This document shows positions 51,501 to 62,668 of a stretch of 64,000 nt of DNA, in pieces. The stretch is taken from positions 2,517,001 to 2,581,000 of the forward strand of contig BSDZ01000011.1 of NCBI GenBank assembly GCA_030268105.1, given 5' to 3'. The position numbers were made by a program, and so were the translations under genes. How positions within the stretch are numbered: the first letter of the stretch is position 1; every line of letters begins with the position of its first letter. The DNA comes from Volvox africanus. Its lineage: Eukaryota; Chlorophyta; Chlorophyceae; Chlamydomonadales; Volvocaceae. The notes under the pieces are model-generated. The model did no database searches. It was not told the DNA's origin and was given only the letters and a program-made list of their open reading frames with translations.

Positions 51501-52176
51501 AGGCTTCTGCACCAAGCAGGATTGCCGGCAGAGATCAAAAAACTGCATCCAAATTTATCAGCACGTAATTAGTGCTTTCATTCATCGGACAGCTGCGTCT
51601 GTCCCCCAGTGGACAGGAGTTGAAGAAAACTAATTGTTGACTTTGCACGTCCTTCCGGTTATTTTATAAGACTTTCGTATAAGATCAACATATCAAGTGT
51701 GCACCGCACCTGGCTGCTGGCGATCGGGACCTGGGCCTCCGCCTCATCCTGCTCCCCGCGACGTTGCCTGCCACTACGAGCCGCATCTTCTATCTGTACT
51801 TCATCCTTTACTAGAGTTTGAGTCGCATAGTAGTGGTCATCTACCATTGCCAAGAAAGCCGTTTCAAACGCTGGGCTTGCTGGAAGGCTGAGGAAGGACA
51901 TGTGCTGCTTGTGCAACATCTCGCACTGCTCAACCGACAATTTGGTATCCTTGGATATCTGCACCAAAGCATGAGGGCGCCGGAACGCGTATTGCTCCTG
52001 GCTGGCTAGCTGGCGAATTGGCACCGTCTTAAGTTCGGGTCCCAACAGACAGCGCAGCCCACAGCGTAAGCGCTTCTTACCTTAGCCCAGTTTGGCGCGC
52101 CATGCTTATGGAATGAACGGTAGAATTTCCTGAGGACCTCATCCTCTAGCTTTCCCACTGGGCTCGCTCCTGCCAT
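45559..52176 (-). CDS. ALY: LIN9 / ALWAYS EARLY (ALY) homologue, MuvB/DREAM cell-cycle regulator
   Basis: Eleven exons, every junction in phase: 52176-52081, 51958-51710, 51506-51393, 51184-51040, 50829-50638, 50481-49273, 48939-48734, 48442-48324, 48044-47883, 47660-47411, 47109-45559; 1,430 residues from the ATG at 52176. LIN9/ALY proteins scaffold the MuvB core of DREAM and MYB complexes controlling cell-cycle genes with RB/E2F. N-terminal SANT/MYB-like module: LRKFYRSFHKHGAPNWAK, then SVEQCEMLHKQHMSFLSLP and VDDHYYATQT. A ~400-residue Ala/Pro/Thr-rich linker (exon 50481-49273) follows. DIRP domain: PRTRRWCMYEFVYCALDRPW, WFLRNELL, then LTRLEWSVLRAALGRPRRLS and FLREERLRLEGYR. The next exons carry LRVGQEVTARHPHTRQLYDG, RVQFHRGDLMTEVIPDTDVM and MPLDPHECMP, typical of plant ALY. 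A coiled coil (VQRALEVKEDLVAQLTQLNNE), a Pro/Gln-rich region and the conserved C-terminus (CVGVLFTIQKCTAGNVPASA) end it. All family blocks are present, so it looks functional. Confidence 0.93.
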
Positions 52177-53125
52177 ATCTCCTCTTATGATTGGCTGCGC
52201 CCAACAAGCCAACTAGCTCCGTCCCTCCACCCTGACTTCTTCAACAGCTAAGGTCTTACAGTGTGTGCCTTGGATGTGTCCCACCTCGACAGGCAGCGTA
52301 CGTTAAACATTGGCAGTTCCTTGCGTTATAATAATTTAGCCAATGGTGCTATTATCATTTCACGGTTTCGTGGTACTTTTCAAGGAAATTGTATCAACTA
52401 GACAACGATATGGGAGTGACAGCTTTACGAGCGGAGAGGTCATGGTACGACCTGGATATTGGCAAGAAGAAGAATATTACGTGGGCATGGGGATGGCACA
52501 AATCGAAATCTTTACAAATCTGAAATATGGACGTAGACACTTCTACGCTTTGACGTTACTGCTGTGTACTTCTTTGCGGGATGGTCGCCGAGGGCGTCGC
52601 TTCACCACAAATGTTTTGAAACGCGTTAGACTCCTCAGGCTTCTAACACCCAAGCCTGTCCTGGAATGTTGGCTGATGTCCAGTGGCTCAGAGCTGTCGG
52701 CGTGGACAGCACCTTTGCAGCTGTCAAAGACCTCTCTTAACTGACTCAAACCCCTGACTCAAACTCCAAGGCATCAATGTTCGTAATATTATTTGCGCTT
52801 TAGGAGGGACTTACTTGGACAGTGCCAGCCTGAAGGAAGACGGTGATCAAAATTACTGAAATTGCCCATCCATGCAATATATGTTTGCCTAAAAAGTCAT
52901 ATCAGCATTTCCCACAAAATTGGAAGATGCAAGCCTGTTGCAAATCTGTATCAAGTTCCAATGCTCTCTGTTGTTTAAGAGTTCGACAACAAAGCGCACT
53001 AAGACATACCATTATATGAATGTCCATTAGAATTGATCACCTTACTGAAAACGTTGCCCTTCGGTCAGTTTGTAATGTAACCGTCTAGGCAAGCTTTGAG
53101 CGAACATAGTCAGCGGGACGCAAGT
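52177..53125. other. Upstream region of the ALY/LIN9 gene
   Basis: Contains a plus-strand ATG frame of 133 residues (52343-52744, divergent from ALY by 167 bp). It has no recognisable domain, is not GC-rich at third positions, and is not called. Otherwise nothing seen. Confidence 0.4.
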
Positions 53126-53418
53126 TTACAGGGTACGACATACGGCGAAACAAACCCTAAATCTGCGGTCTTGTCCTTGAGCACCAGCTAAGATATCGGC
53201 AATCATGGTTGCGGGCTGCCAAGATGGTTCTTTTAAGTAATCCTCAACGATTGTAAGGTCACCGTCAGGATCCATGCAGGAGCACACTGTATTCGCAAGC
53301 GGTCCTGGATCTGCAAGTACATGTTCGCGGCCCGTCATTGCGCTTCGTTTCGGAGGTTTGAGGACTTGACGGAGCTCATCTGTCACGTAGTCCAGATCAT
53401 ATTCGAGCTGGAAGGACT
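53126..53418 (-). CDS. Isolated coding-like terminal exon, hypothetical protein
   Basis: From a good acceptor (tatagtccttccag) at 53419 the frame runs 97 codons to a TAA, with protein-like sequence (LEYDLDYVTDELRQVLKPPK; GDLTIVEDYLKEPSWQPATM; IADILAGAQGQDRRF). The stop codon overlaps a TGTAA, so stop and poly(A) signal coincide. No upstream exon could be joined; the region to 54 kb has nothing clear. Third positions are not GC-rich, unlike the neighbouring genes. It could be the last exon of a small gene, or a remnant. Family not recognised. Confidence 0.4.
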
Positions 53419-54720
53419 ATATAACTTTTACTGCTTTTGAAAGCGTTTAACTTATTCTCCAACATTCTACTAGAGTTCTGGCAGGCCTGCCCTACCTGAC
53501 CTTGCCCGCATAGCCCTACGCCGTTACACCTTGCCGTTACACCGTGTTACACTTCTAATCATTTATCCTTGTGGGCTCAGTTCTACCCAATAAAATGCTA
53601 ACTAATTAGTTAATCAACGACGAATAAAGAGCTAACGTTTCCCCGTCTGGGGAATACCTGTCGTTACATTACTAGCCAATTCCGTCAACTGTCACATATA
53701 TCACGCAAAGAGTCGTCGTACGCAACCAAACACATGAAGAAAAAACACCTCGCACTGCTCACATGAACACCTCAGGTTAACAAACGGCTGGCAGTTACAT
53801 GAAGGCCTTGTACCAGCACTATACCCCTTCACCTCAAACCTAATCCCCATACCGGAAAGTGCGGAATGAACACGAGGCAGGGACAATAACTGCTAGCTCA
53901 AATACACACGAGACAACGGCACAGCCAGCCTGTATCGCGCGACAGCTGCAGAGTCTACAACATCCCGCACGGCGCACGTGGACTTCTAATGCCTGCGCGA
54001 TGCTGCTGTTTGCATGGACGTGATGCGAAAGTGGATCTCATCGCACAACGTGGAGCATCACGACCAATGCCACCGCCATGAATTGCCTGCAGGCAAAGCA
54101 GACCTCGGGCTCTAATTAACCAAATAGGTTGATAGTGCTTGAGGGACTTGCTCATCAATCATGGGGATGGCCAGGTTATCCGGCCCCATGCAGCCGGGAT
54201 AAGCAGGTAACACGTGTCCGAAGCAAAACACGCGCAGCACATGTGGTCGAACAGCCCACCAGAAGGAAAACAATTAATAATGGTTTTGAGCAGTTTCCCT
54301 CATGTCTCCTCTCATAGCGTTTCCCATGCAACCACACACACGCACCCGGGAATCCCTCTGCTTGCAACAAATGAAATAAACTCTCTTCTGAAAGAGCAGC
54401 AGGACACGACTCAAATCCCCACCACTAAGCGCCTTGCAGCTCACTTTGCATCTCCACACTCAGTGCAGCCAAAAATCTTAAAGATATAGAACCCAGAATC
54501 CTAAGCAGGGAAATGATGCGTTTGAACTTAAACTTTGGACACGGGCCCTCTGCGCACTGGGCCCAGAACTCCAACGCTCTTGGACCCTCCGTGCCTGTGC
54601 CAACTCCTCGCGCATTCGAAGACCGAGTACAACTCAACACACGCCATCGGAATGGTGACCATGTAGTGACCGCGCGTAAGCACGTCGACTCGGTACTGCG
54701 GCGGCAAGGCCAAGTGCCCC
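53419..54720. other. No convincing gene
   Basis: Possible upstream exons of the 53126-53418 piece and possible downstream continuation of the small gene at 54721. Low-GC stretch around 53560-53660. Confidence 0.35.
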
Positions 54721-54740
54721 TCACTGCGGCGGCAAGGCCA
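54695..54740. repeat. 18-bp direct repeat with 10-bp spacer (28-bp tandem duplication)
   Basis: actgcggcggcaaggcca at 54695-54712 and again at 54723-54740. The copy at 54723 contains the end of the small minus-strand gene. Confidence 0.9.
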
Positions 54741-55193
54741 CTGAGACCAAAAGCCAGGCAGCTCCTTCTGCTCCAATACCAAACATCGCGCGAGACACAT
54801 AGACGTGCTCTTTTCTTAGGTCGGGATAGCCGGATACGCCGACCCTCCACTCAAGCAGCTCCATACCGCCGCAGGTATGCCCGAGGCAGCGCACTGTTGT
54901 ACCTGTCCCGCAGCACCAGTGCACGCGCCACTTAATGTAATCTAGCCATTCGTCCAAGAGATACTCTACATTTTCCACGCGCTGCTCCGCGCCCTCTTTC
55001 ACGCTCCTCTCTCCGCCTGCACAGACTTCTCCAACTTTGCCAGGCCATTCGCCAGCAATCTAGTTATCGGTCTGTGGGCGTTTCCGTGCTCACCCTCTGG
55101 ACCACCACCACTGCAGACTTTCTTGGCGGTTTGGGATTTTGCCGCCTTCTGCCGCCACCATAGGATGCCACAATCCCCGAGCAAAGTAGGCAT
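54721..55193 (-). CDS. Small two-exon hypothetical protein, possibly truncated
   Basis: ATG at 55193; exon 55193-55094, donor gtgagc, phase 1; exon 55016-54721 from acceptor gtctgtgcag; 131 residues. Sequence such as VENVEYLLDEWLDYIKW and MELLEWRVGVSGYPDLRKEH looks like folded protein, with several Trp and Cys. No family recognised. The TGA sits inside the second copy of a 28-bp duplication; with a single copy the frame would continue for about 60 more codons, so the present stop may be secondary or an assembly effect. The intron is only 77 bp, short for this window. Confidence 0.45.
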
Positions 55194-55533
55194 TGCGATC
55201 TATGGATGACACTCATTCAGACCAAGGAGTATGGTTTCATCGCTATGCACGCATCACATCCGCAAGCCGCTATCGTGTAGCACGCATGGCCTCGGTCCTT
55301 CCACGAAATGCTCCATGATGTATATCTCTAGGCACGGCCGATACGAGCCATCAAGCGTGCTATCTTATCCATGAGGTCGACATGTCGACGCTCCCTTTCC
55401 CTTCCCCGGGTCGTGTTCCCATACCTTCTCCCGACCCTTCCGCTACCATTCCCTCCGGGACAGCTGGCGTCGGCTTCCAACTTCCGATGTCCCAGTCTCC
55501 TGTCAGTGCTCGCGCCGTTGATGCCGCTAGATA
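55194..55533. other. 3' flank of the ABC1K gene, nothing else seen
   Basis: Open frames on both strands here, such as the Arg/Glu-rich minus frame ending near 55328, are read-through of non-coding sequence. Confidence 0.5.
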
Positions 55534-58500
55534 TTATGCGACCTGGCCCGACAGTTGCAGCTCCTTCTTCTCCAGCTGCACCACCTTGAAGTAATTCTTG
55601 AGTAGCATTAGCCCAAATAGCGCCGCGGCCCCGAAGGAAGCTGTTGCGCCCGCCGTCAACGCCGACACTGACAGAACGGTGCCAATGTTGACCAGGGTGG
55701 AGGCAGCTAGAGCTGCCACAATAACGCGCTGCCAAGCCTGTTTGGCACCGCCAGCGCAGGGAAAGACACTCATATTCAAGACAGGGGGGTGGAACGGGAA
55801 GGGTCTCCACACTGTACAGTTCAGCGAGGTTGGGGATGGGCAGTGTGAGAAGTGCGCACATCTTACTGCGCACCTGAACTCGTGTAAGAGCGCGCTCTGC
55901 CTCCAAAGCGCGCACGCGCAGCTTCAGGTCCCCCCGCTCCAGTCGCTGCATGGTGGCTGCGATGTCCTCAATCTTGTTGGGCCCCACGAAGAGGTTCTTG
56001 ATGGCGCGGTTCTGGTGGTGACAAGGCGGGACAGGAAAATGAGACGTGAAGCGGAACCGACATGTGAGAAGATAGAGAAAACCTAGGCGGGGGCTATATT
56101 CCAGTCGTACACTACGGCGATGGGCAGAGAGCATTCAACCCCGCTTCTATCGTAAGCTCGTCTCATTTGCCCCTATCAGAAGCAAACACTTACTTGGTTC
56201 GCCAGACCCTTCTTGAACTCGCGATTAAGCTTAGACGACAAAGGATTGCCCTCCAGGAGCAGCTCCCGTGCGTATGGCGCTGCAATCTCAGACATGTCGA
56301 ATCGCGGGTCGAGGCTCTTTCCGATGCCGTCCAGCACAGTAAAGGAGCGCACCACGAAGGTGAAGGTGGCGGGGAAACGGAAGGGCTGGTCGTTGGCCGC
56401 AAGCAGCAGGTCCTCGCCTATGGAAGCCAGGATCTGCCGCCGCCGCTCTTTTGCCTCATCCTGCCGTAGCAGAGATGGCGGTTACGGCAGCAATGGCGAA
56501 GAGAGCTCAGCCTATCGCTAGGATACGGCGATATTACACTTCTAGCTGTCGCGGCGAGCTTGTAAGGAAGAAAAACAGGAAAGGATATGCCCGTGGGGGT
56601 CACCATGCGGGAGTGTAAAGCGAGGCGCCTTGCAGAAGTAATAGCTGGCACACAGGGGGCCCGACTTGCCTTCGTGCGTTGCGGCTTGAAGCTCTTGCTA
56701 TAATCGTCACCCTTGGCCTCACGCTCCGCACGCTGGGCATCCAAACGGTCCTGCAGTAGGCCATACGCAAACAAGCCACAGATATACAATAGGCCAGAAT
56801 GCAGATTCCAGATTTCAATCAGTTAGCCTCCTTCGCTGACGATGGGCCAGCTGGGCGATAGCAAGTTGGCCGCCGGTAACCGAACCTGAGAGAGCAGGGG
56901 CCCGGAAATGTTTCGAGAGGATGACGGTGGCCAGCGATTCGATTGCCCTCAAGCTGTCTGCTTGCGGTCGCCAGGAGGAAATATGCTTGGTATGTGACGG
57001 CCACTATCCAAGGTACGAGGAGGTCATTCCGGCACACCTGGAATCCCTTGAGGAAGAACTCAGCGGTGCGGCGCACGGCCGTCTTGTCACCGGTGGGCAG
57101 GTACACCCCCATGGTAGTCAGCGCCTCCAGGCAGCGGTCTGGGTCCCGATTGTACACGCCTGCGGTAAACCGCGGACAACAGCGTTGCATGGCATCAGCA
57201 ACGGTGGCGGCGACGGCCAGGGGGTCGAGGCAAATGGACTAATGGGTACGTCGGGAGGTTCCAAGCGCCCGAGAGGGTCCCGTACTGGCGGAAAACAGTG
57301 CTGCTGCGCTGGTGAGAATGCATAGGCAGCATTTAACCGTACATCGAAGGCACTATGGAGCGTCAATATGGTATCAGGCTTAGCCGAGAGCACGGCCATG
57401 TATGGGGTACGGGTGTACCCCACAGCCCTTGGATGGGGAACCCCATGGTCGTTCTCCTCCCTCGTCACCCTTACCATAGAAAAGCTCTAGCAGCCCGGAC
57501 TTGACCTCCGGGGCTAAACCGCCCATCATGCCGAAATCGTAGTAGATGAGGCGGCCGCCGTTGGCGCTATCCACCGCGACGTTACCGGGATGCTGCAAAT
57601 AGAGTAATCAGTGGAAAATATGCAAATTCTTTCAGGAATTCGTTGGTTAAACTATACACACAGCTTGCTATTGCGAGCCCTGTAATTCTTGAAGGTGTGA
57701 GAGGTGTGAGTGAACCTCAGGTACATATAGATGCGCAGCTTCTAACCGGTAGTATATCCATCGCCATTCACGCAGTCAGGTTAGGATTGCTCCTCAACCA
57801 CCCTCGATATCCAAGAAGTGACCCCTAAGGTAATTGCAGCCGAATCGTGAAAACCTCCTCATCCGTCTTACTCACCGGATCCGCGTGGAAAAAGCCGTGG
57901 CGGAGGATCTGCTGCAGATAAGACTCTACGGACAGCCTCGCAATGCGCTTGCGATCCAGGCCAAGCTTGTCGATGGCTGCACCGTCATTGATCTTGGTGC
58001 CTGTGAGACGCGCGTCCAAACAGTGCACGGCGCCGAAGCAAGTCAGGACCGTGAGATGAAATACACTAATAGGTTAAGGCAATCAAACCAACGAAATGGG
58101 CTTGGGGAAGCGCTTTGGCGTGGTTGAGGACACTTGACGCCACTTAACATTCCTTGCCAGGAAACAGCCGTGAAGCACGGAAGATGCAGGTAATGATGAC
58201 AGGAGCTGACGCGCGAGCGCCCATTGCCGCATCAAGCCGTGTTGTGCGTTGTTTCCCAGGGAGAGGGATCCTTAACAGCGTAGGTGAAACGTGTTTAGCG
58301 CGGGCGGCGCTACCAGTCGCCGAACCAAACCGGTCACTGCAAGTGCGACACAATAGTGAAATCGCGGCTCCTGCCCATTCACCAAACCCAGATCCTTCCT
58401 GATACCTGATACCCAGATCCTACCTGGAACGTACTCGAGCACCAGCACCTCCTGCCCACTGTACTCCCAGTACACCTTGGGTACCTTGACCCAATCCACG

Positions 58501-61500
58501 CCCGCGAAGTTCTCCCTGAAGCGGTCCGCATTCTTGCCCTCCAGCCTGCATAATAGGCAACGGTAGCAGTGGCAGGTCGTGCTGGCGTGGAACCGGGGGT
58601 TTTCCATTGCGTTTAATTTATGCCAACAACCAGAAAGTCGTGCCAGCTAGCATATTCCACAGCGCAGACGTACAGGCCTGGAAGTCCGCGCCCATGCACT
58701 CCGATCACCACCTCCCCACGTCTACTCCCACGCATATAATACAGCATCTAAGTTGCTTACCTGTCTTAAAAGGGCTACAACGAACACACTTTCACATCCT
58801 TGAAAGATGCACACAGACGCACCTGTAATCAATCTCCTGGTAAAGAATGCGGCTGCATTCGTCATAAATAGCGACCCAGTCACGCGCCGCGCCATCGGTC
58901 TTGGGGTCCACTTTCTGCAGCCATACTGCCAGTGCGCGAATGTTCTTCAGGTCGATATCGAACAAATCTTTCAGGCCAGGCCGCTGCACCTTCACCACCA
59001 CGCGCTGGCCACCTCGTAGGCGGGCAAGGTGCACCTGCAGTTGAAATGTCCGCCAGTGGACTTTGTGGAAACACACACGTTGCGCCAATTGATCGGATCG
59101 TTTACGTTTCCGTGCCCACCTTGGCGCTCCATTGCATGTCATAATCCAGGCAGCGGCATAATGCCCTAACAATATGCCCTCGTCACCAAGCCATCCCCTC
59201 CCACCCTAGCAATAATGCAGTTTATGAAGACCCTCCCTTAGCGCACCTGACCCAAGGAAGCCGCAGCTATTGGTTCCATGTCGAACTCCTCGAAAATCTC
59301 GTCCACACGGCTGCCCAAAGAGGCCTCCAGAATGCCGAGGGCCGCCTCCCGATCGAAGGGCGGCACGTTGTCCTGTGCGCGTGCGTATGGTTGGACGGTA
59401 AGAAGAAAACAAAGAACCATCCTGTGCGCTCCAAACGGCGATGATCCCTGTCGATGTGTCACATTGATTTCCTAGCGTGAACAATGCGCCTCCCCTCCTC
59501 CCCGCAACCTCAGCCGGTCACTCTCACAACATTTGATACCGCGCTGTTAAGCGCAGTCGCCCATTTTGTGCTTTTCCACTCGTCCTCTCGGACTCAACAG
59601 CACTTCCCCAAACGCCCCCTTGCTAGATGGACACATCTTGATGGCACCTACATGCCATTTCCCATTAAGCTCCATTGCCACCTTTCCTCACAAGTTTCAA
59701 CATACAGCAACCCACCTTTCAGGGACACCTATCCGCATTACTCTGTCATTTTACTCGTCAGCCGCTATACCAAAGCTCATCGCCCAAAGCCAATTATCCC
59801 CGAAAGAATGAAGGGCCTGGGCGATGAGCTTTCCTGTTCAAGCCAGCGAGGGCGATGGGCGATGAGCTCATCGCAGGAACCCTTCCTATCTTGCAACCCC
59901 GCCAACCAGGTGTACAAAAGTCGCCCTTCCTTCCGTGTCCCCGATGCCCCGTTGTTGCTTATCGTACAACCTCTCCCCTTTTCACTCCCTTCCCTTCCTG
60001 CCTGAAGTTTCTCCAGCTCCTTAACAAACTCGGGCGACAACACATCCACACGCGTAGAGAACTGCTGCCCAATCTTAATGAACCTGTAACCAGCAAGGGT
60101 GACAGCAGGGAAACGCGACGGGGCGGAAGTCAGTCCCGCAAGTTCCCCATTATTTACGGCGTCAGCAACTCGACACCGAAGGTCCACTGCCGAACGCAGC
60201 AAGTAGGATTGTGCACAAATTCGCCGATTACCACTACAAGACTGGCCATTTCCAAATTGTAGAGGTCCCCCCAGTGTTCGCTGCACCATGTATCCACCCT
60301 CTTTGCCACCGGCATACCCGCGAAGGTGGGTATTCGTGTTCATCGAGCCCGCACACAGGGAAAAGGAACAGCCCGGAAGTCATGCTGAGGAACACCCTTC
60401 CCGTGCTGTGAAAAAGGGGACCTTTCCGCACCGCCGTCCAAAAGTAGCGATGCTTTTCCCACAAGCTGCAATCCATACCCTCCACACGCTCGCTACTCAT
60501 GAATGACGCGTCGGACACTTTTGGGATATTTCCACGCGAATCACTGCCCACGACTCACGTAGGCCCCAGGCGAACCAGCCCCTCCCGCAGCCAAATCGCC
60601 AGCTCCTTCTTGCGTTCCGAAACCGCCTTCGTGGTCATGCCCTCCTTGCCATACGAGAATTTCTGATTAAGCAGGATGTAGCGAAAAGCGAACTGGAAGG
60701 CGAATGACCAGATCTCAAACGTGCGCTGAGGGGAGCGACGTGGACGAGGCAGCCGCGGGGAGAAAATATAGTTTCAAACGTAACATGAGGGAATGGACGT
60801 CTCACATGGGGAAATAATGCGGAGCTCGCAGAGTAAACATCAATCAAACTAAGAAGGGTGAGGGTAAAATGATGTACGCTTTCGAAAAAGGAATAGGATA
60901 GATATTACAGCCACGCGGGGACATGCTAGACCAGCGTGAATGTAGCCCTGCCTGGGTAGCCGCTTGCGCGAAAAAGATGTGCAGTTGCCATATGAGTGCA
61001 GAGAAAGGGCACCTTCCGCTAGCCGTGACCTGCAACAACGGCCCTCAACTAGATGCCTCCGCGCTCCCATGTCATGAGGCTTCCTAGGCTGCCTGGTGTG
61101 CCACAAGCGCTCATGCGCATGATCCTGGTGAACGTGCACGCAGCGTAAAACGTGGGCGTACAACCTATATTACACGGCCCCCCACGCAATCCGCTTGGAC
61201 GTTCAGCAACTGAATGTTATAGTGCACGTGCAGCATCCCATGGCACTTTCGTCAACCCAAATGCTCCCGATCGTTAAGTGGACCTCGCCTCCAGTATTTC
61301 CCGGGAACTGCTAGTTCTTCAGGGGTCCCTCACCTAAGCGTCGTGCAGCCGGCTCCACATATTCATGACATGTTTTGTCGCGCCGCTCCGCCCTGCCCCG
61401 CCCCCCACACCTGGAAGATACCCTTTAATCACAGTGGCAGTTGATTTCTGACCTTGCGTGGCCCTGTTCCTCTGCCAGCATCCCCGTTACTGGCCACCCG

Positions 61501-62668
61501 TTTACGCCCAGGCGGAAGTGGAGGCACCTGGCTCTACAGGCACCCACCTGGAAGACGGAGTACGTCTTGAACTGACTCCAACGACCTCCAGGGTTACTGT
61601 AAGGTGTTCCAGCTGCGGTAGTAGGCTTCCTCAGGTCCGCCGCGGATGTGGCAGCCACTGTCTCAATCTGGCCGCCAGCTTGCGGGTCCATCGCATTATC
61701 CAGAGAAACTGTTGACATCGGCGGCAGCTCAACTCCTGAAGCCGCCGCGGGCTTGCTTGGAACCACTGGTGGAGGCACTGGTAAGGCGTTGGCAGCAGCA
61801 GCACTGTTACCGTTAGAATTGCTGCTGGTGCTGCTGCCATTGGTGGTCGCATACACACCGTTGCCGTTCCCATTTGAGCCGTTCCCATTTGAGCCAACGC
61901 CGGCGGTCGCTGAGCTGGTGGATGCCTCGCCAGCGCGTGCATCATACAGGATAGTTCCGTTCGTCAGGTTTGCAGGGCTGACGACCGTGGAATCTACGTC
62001 TGCCAGCTTGCCGTTTTGAGGTTCCTTCGAATTGGCCTCGACCAATTCAGTAGCGGCAGCCTGTTATAGCAGCGGAGGGTCGGCAAGAAACTGCGATGCT
62101 TAATAAGCTGTGCAGCCTGAATTCGCTAAGTCCAAATTCCAAGGCGCTACAATTACCTCTCGCACAGCAACAAGGTTGCGCGCATGCTGACCATTCAGCA
62201 CGCGTGGGCGGACCAAGCAACGAACTGGTAGCGCGCTCCCAAGATGACGGATCGGACCGCCAACCTTGCCGAGTCGTGACTGTACGCAAGGCAGCATTTT
62301 AGATATTAGCGGCAGCGTGGCTGCTTCCACCCTAAATTCCTTGTCAGGGACTGTCCTATACAAATTTCCTCAGGATTACAGGTCCAGAGACATATCTATG
62401 CTGCAAAAGCAGCTTTAGACAGGCTGGTACACTTTGCATCGGTTCCAGACGGCCAGTTGAGCCCCAGCGACCTGTACGGCAGGTCACCCAGAAGATTTTT
62501 ACAGAATGCAGCACAAATTTCATCGCAATAAACTGCAATTGCTAGCATCAGGTGGCTTGGGAGAGGATCCTCCAACTCCTGCATATTATACACGATTTCG
62601 CTCCCTAACGCCAGTCGCGACCTTGAGGCCCTTTTTGCACCACAACTTGCTGCGGTTGGCATCCGCAT
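55534..62668 (-). CDS. ABC1K7/K8 (SIA1/OSA1)-like atypical kinase, plastid
   Basis: Exons 62668-62594 (tentative), 62060-61548, 60725-60559, 60083-60002, 59372-59247, 59034-58823, 58545-58424, 58000-57876, 57592-57475, 57159-57038, 56750-56670, 56460-56194, 56011-55874, 55737-55534; all in phase, about 783 residues. ABC1 (UbiB/ADCK) kinases act on plastoglobules and envelope or thylakoid membranes in prenylquinone and stress metabolism. Signature motifs are intact: KxGQ (FIKIGQQFSTR), Ala-rich loop (IAAASLGQVHLA), catalytic Lys (VVVKVQRPGLKDLFDID), HGFFHADPHPGN, and the metal-binding YYDFGMMG. The C-terminal part (QPFRFPATFTFVVRSF, LDPRFDMSEIA, KLRVRALEAERA) and two closing hydrophobic segments match plant ABC1K7/K8. 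N-terminus MRMPTAASCGAKRASRSR fits a transit peptide; a Ser/Asn/Gly-rich linker of about 150 residues follows, longer than in plants. Introns after 60002 and after 56670 have GC donors. The first-exon donor (atc/gtgtat) is weak, so the start is provisional. Confidence 0.92.

Noticed and set aside
52343..52744. Plus-strand 133-codon ATG frame divergent from ALY/LIN9
   Set aside because: No domain, weak composition, no poly(A) signal or partner exon; listed only as part of the upstream interval.
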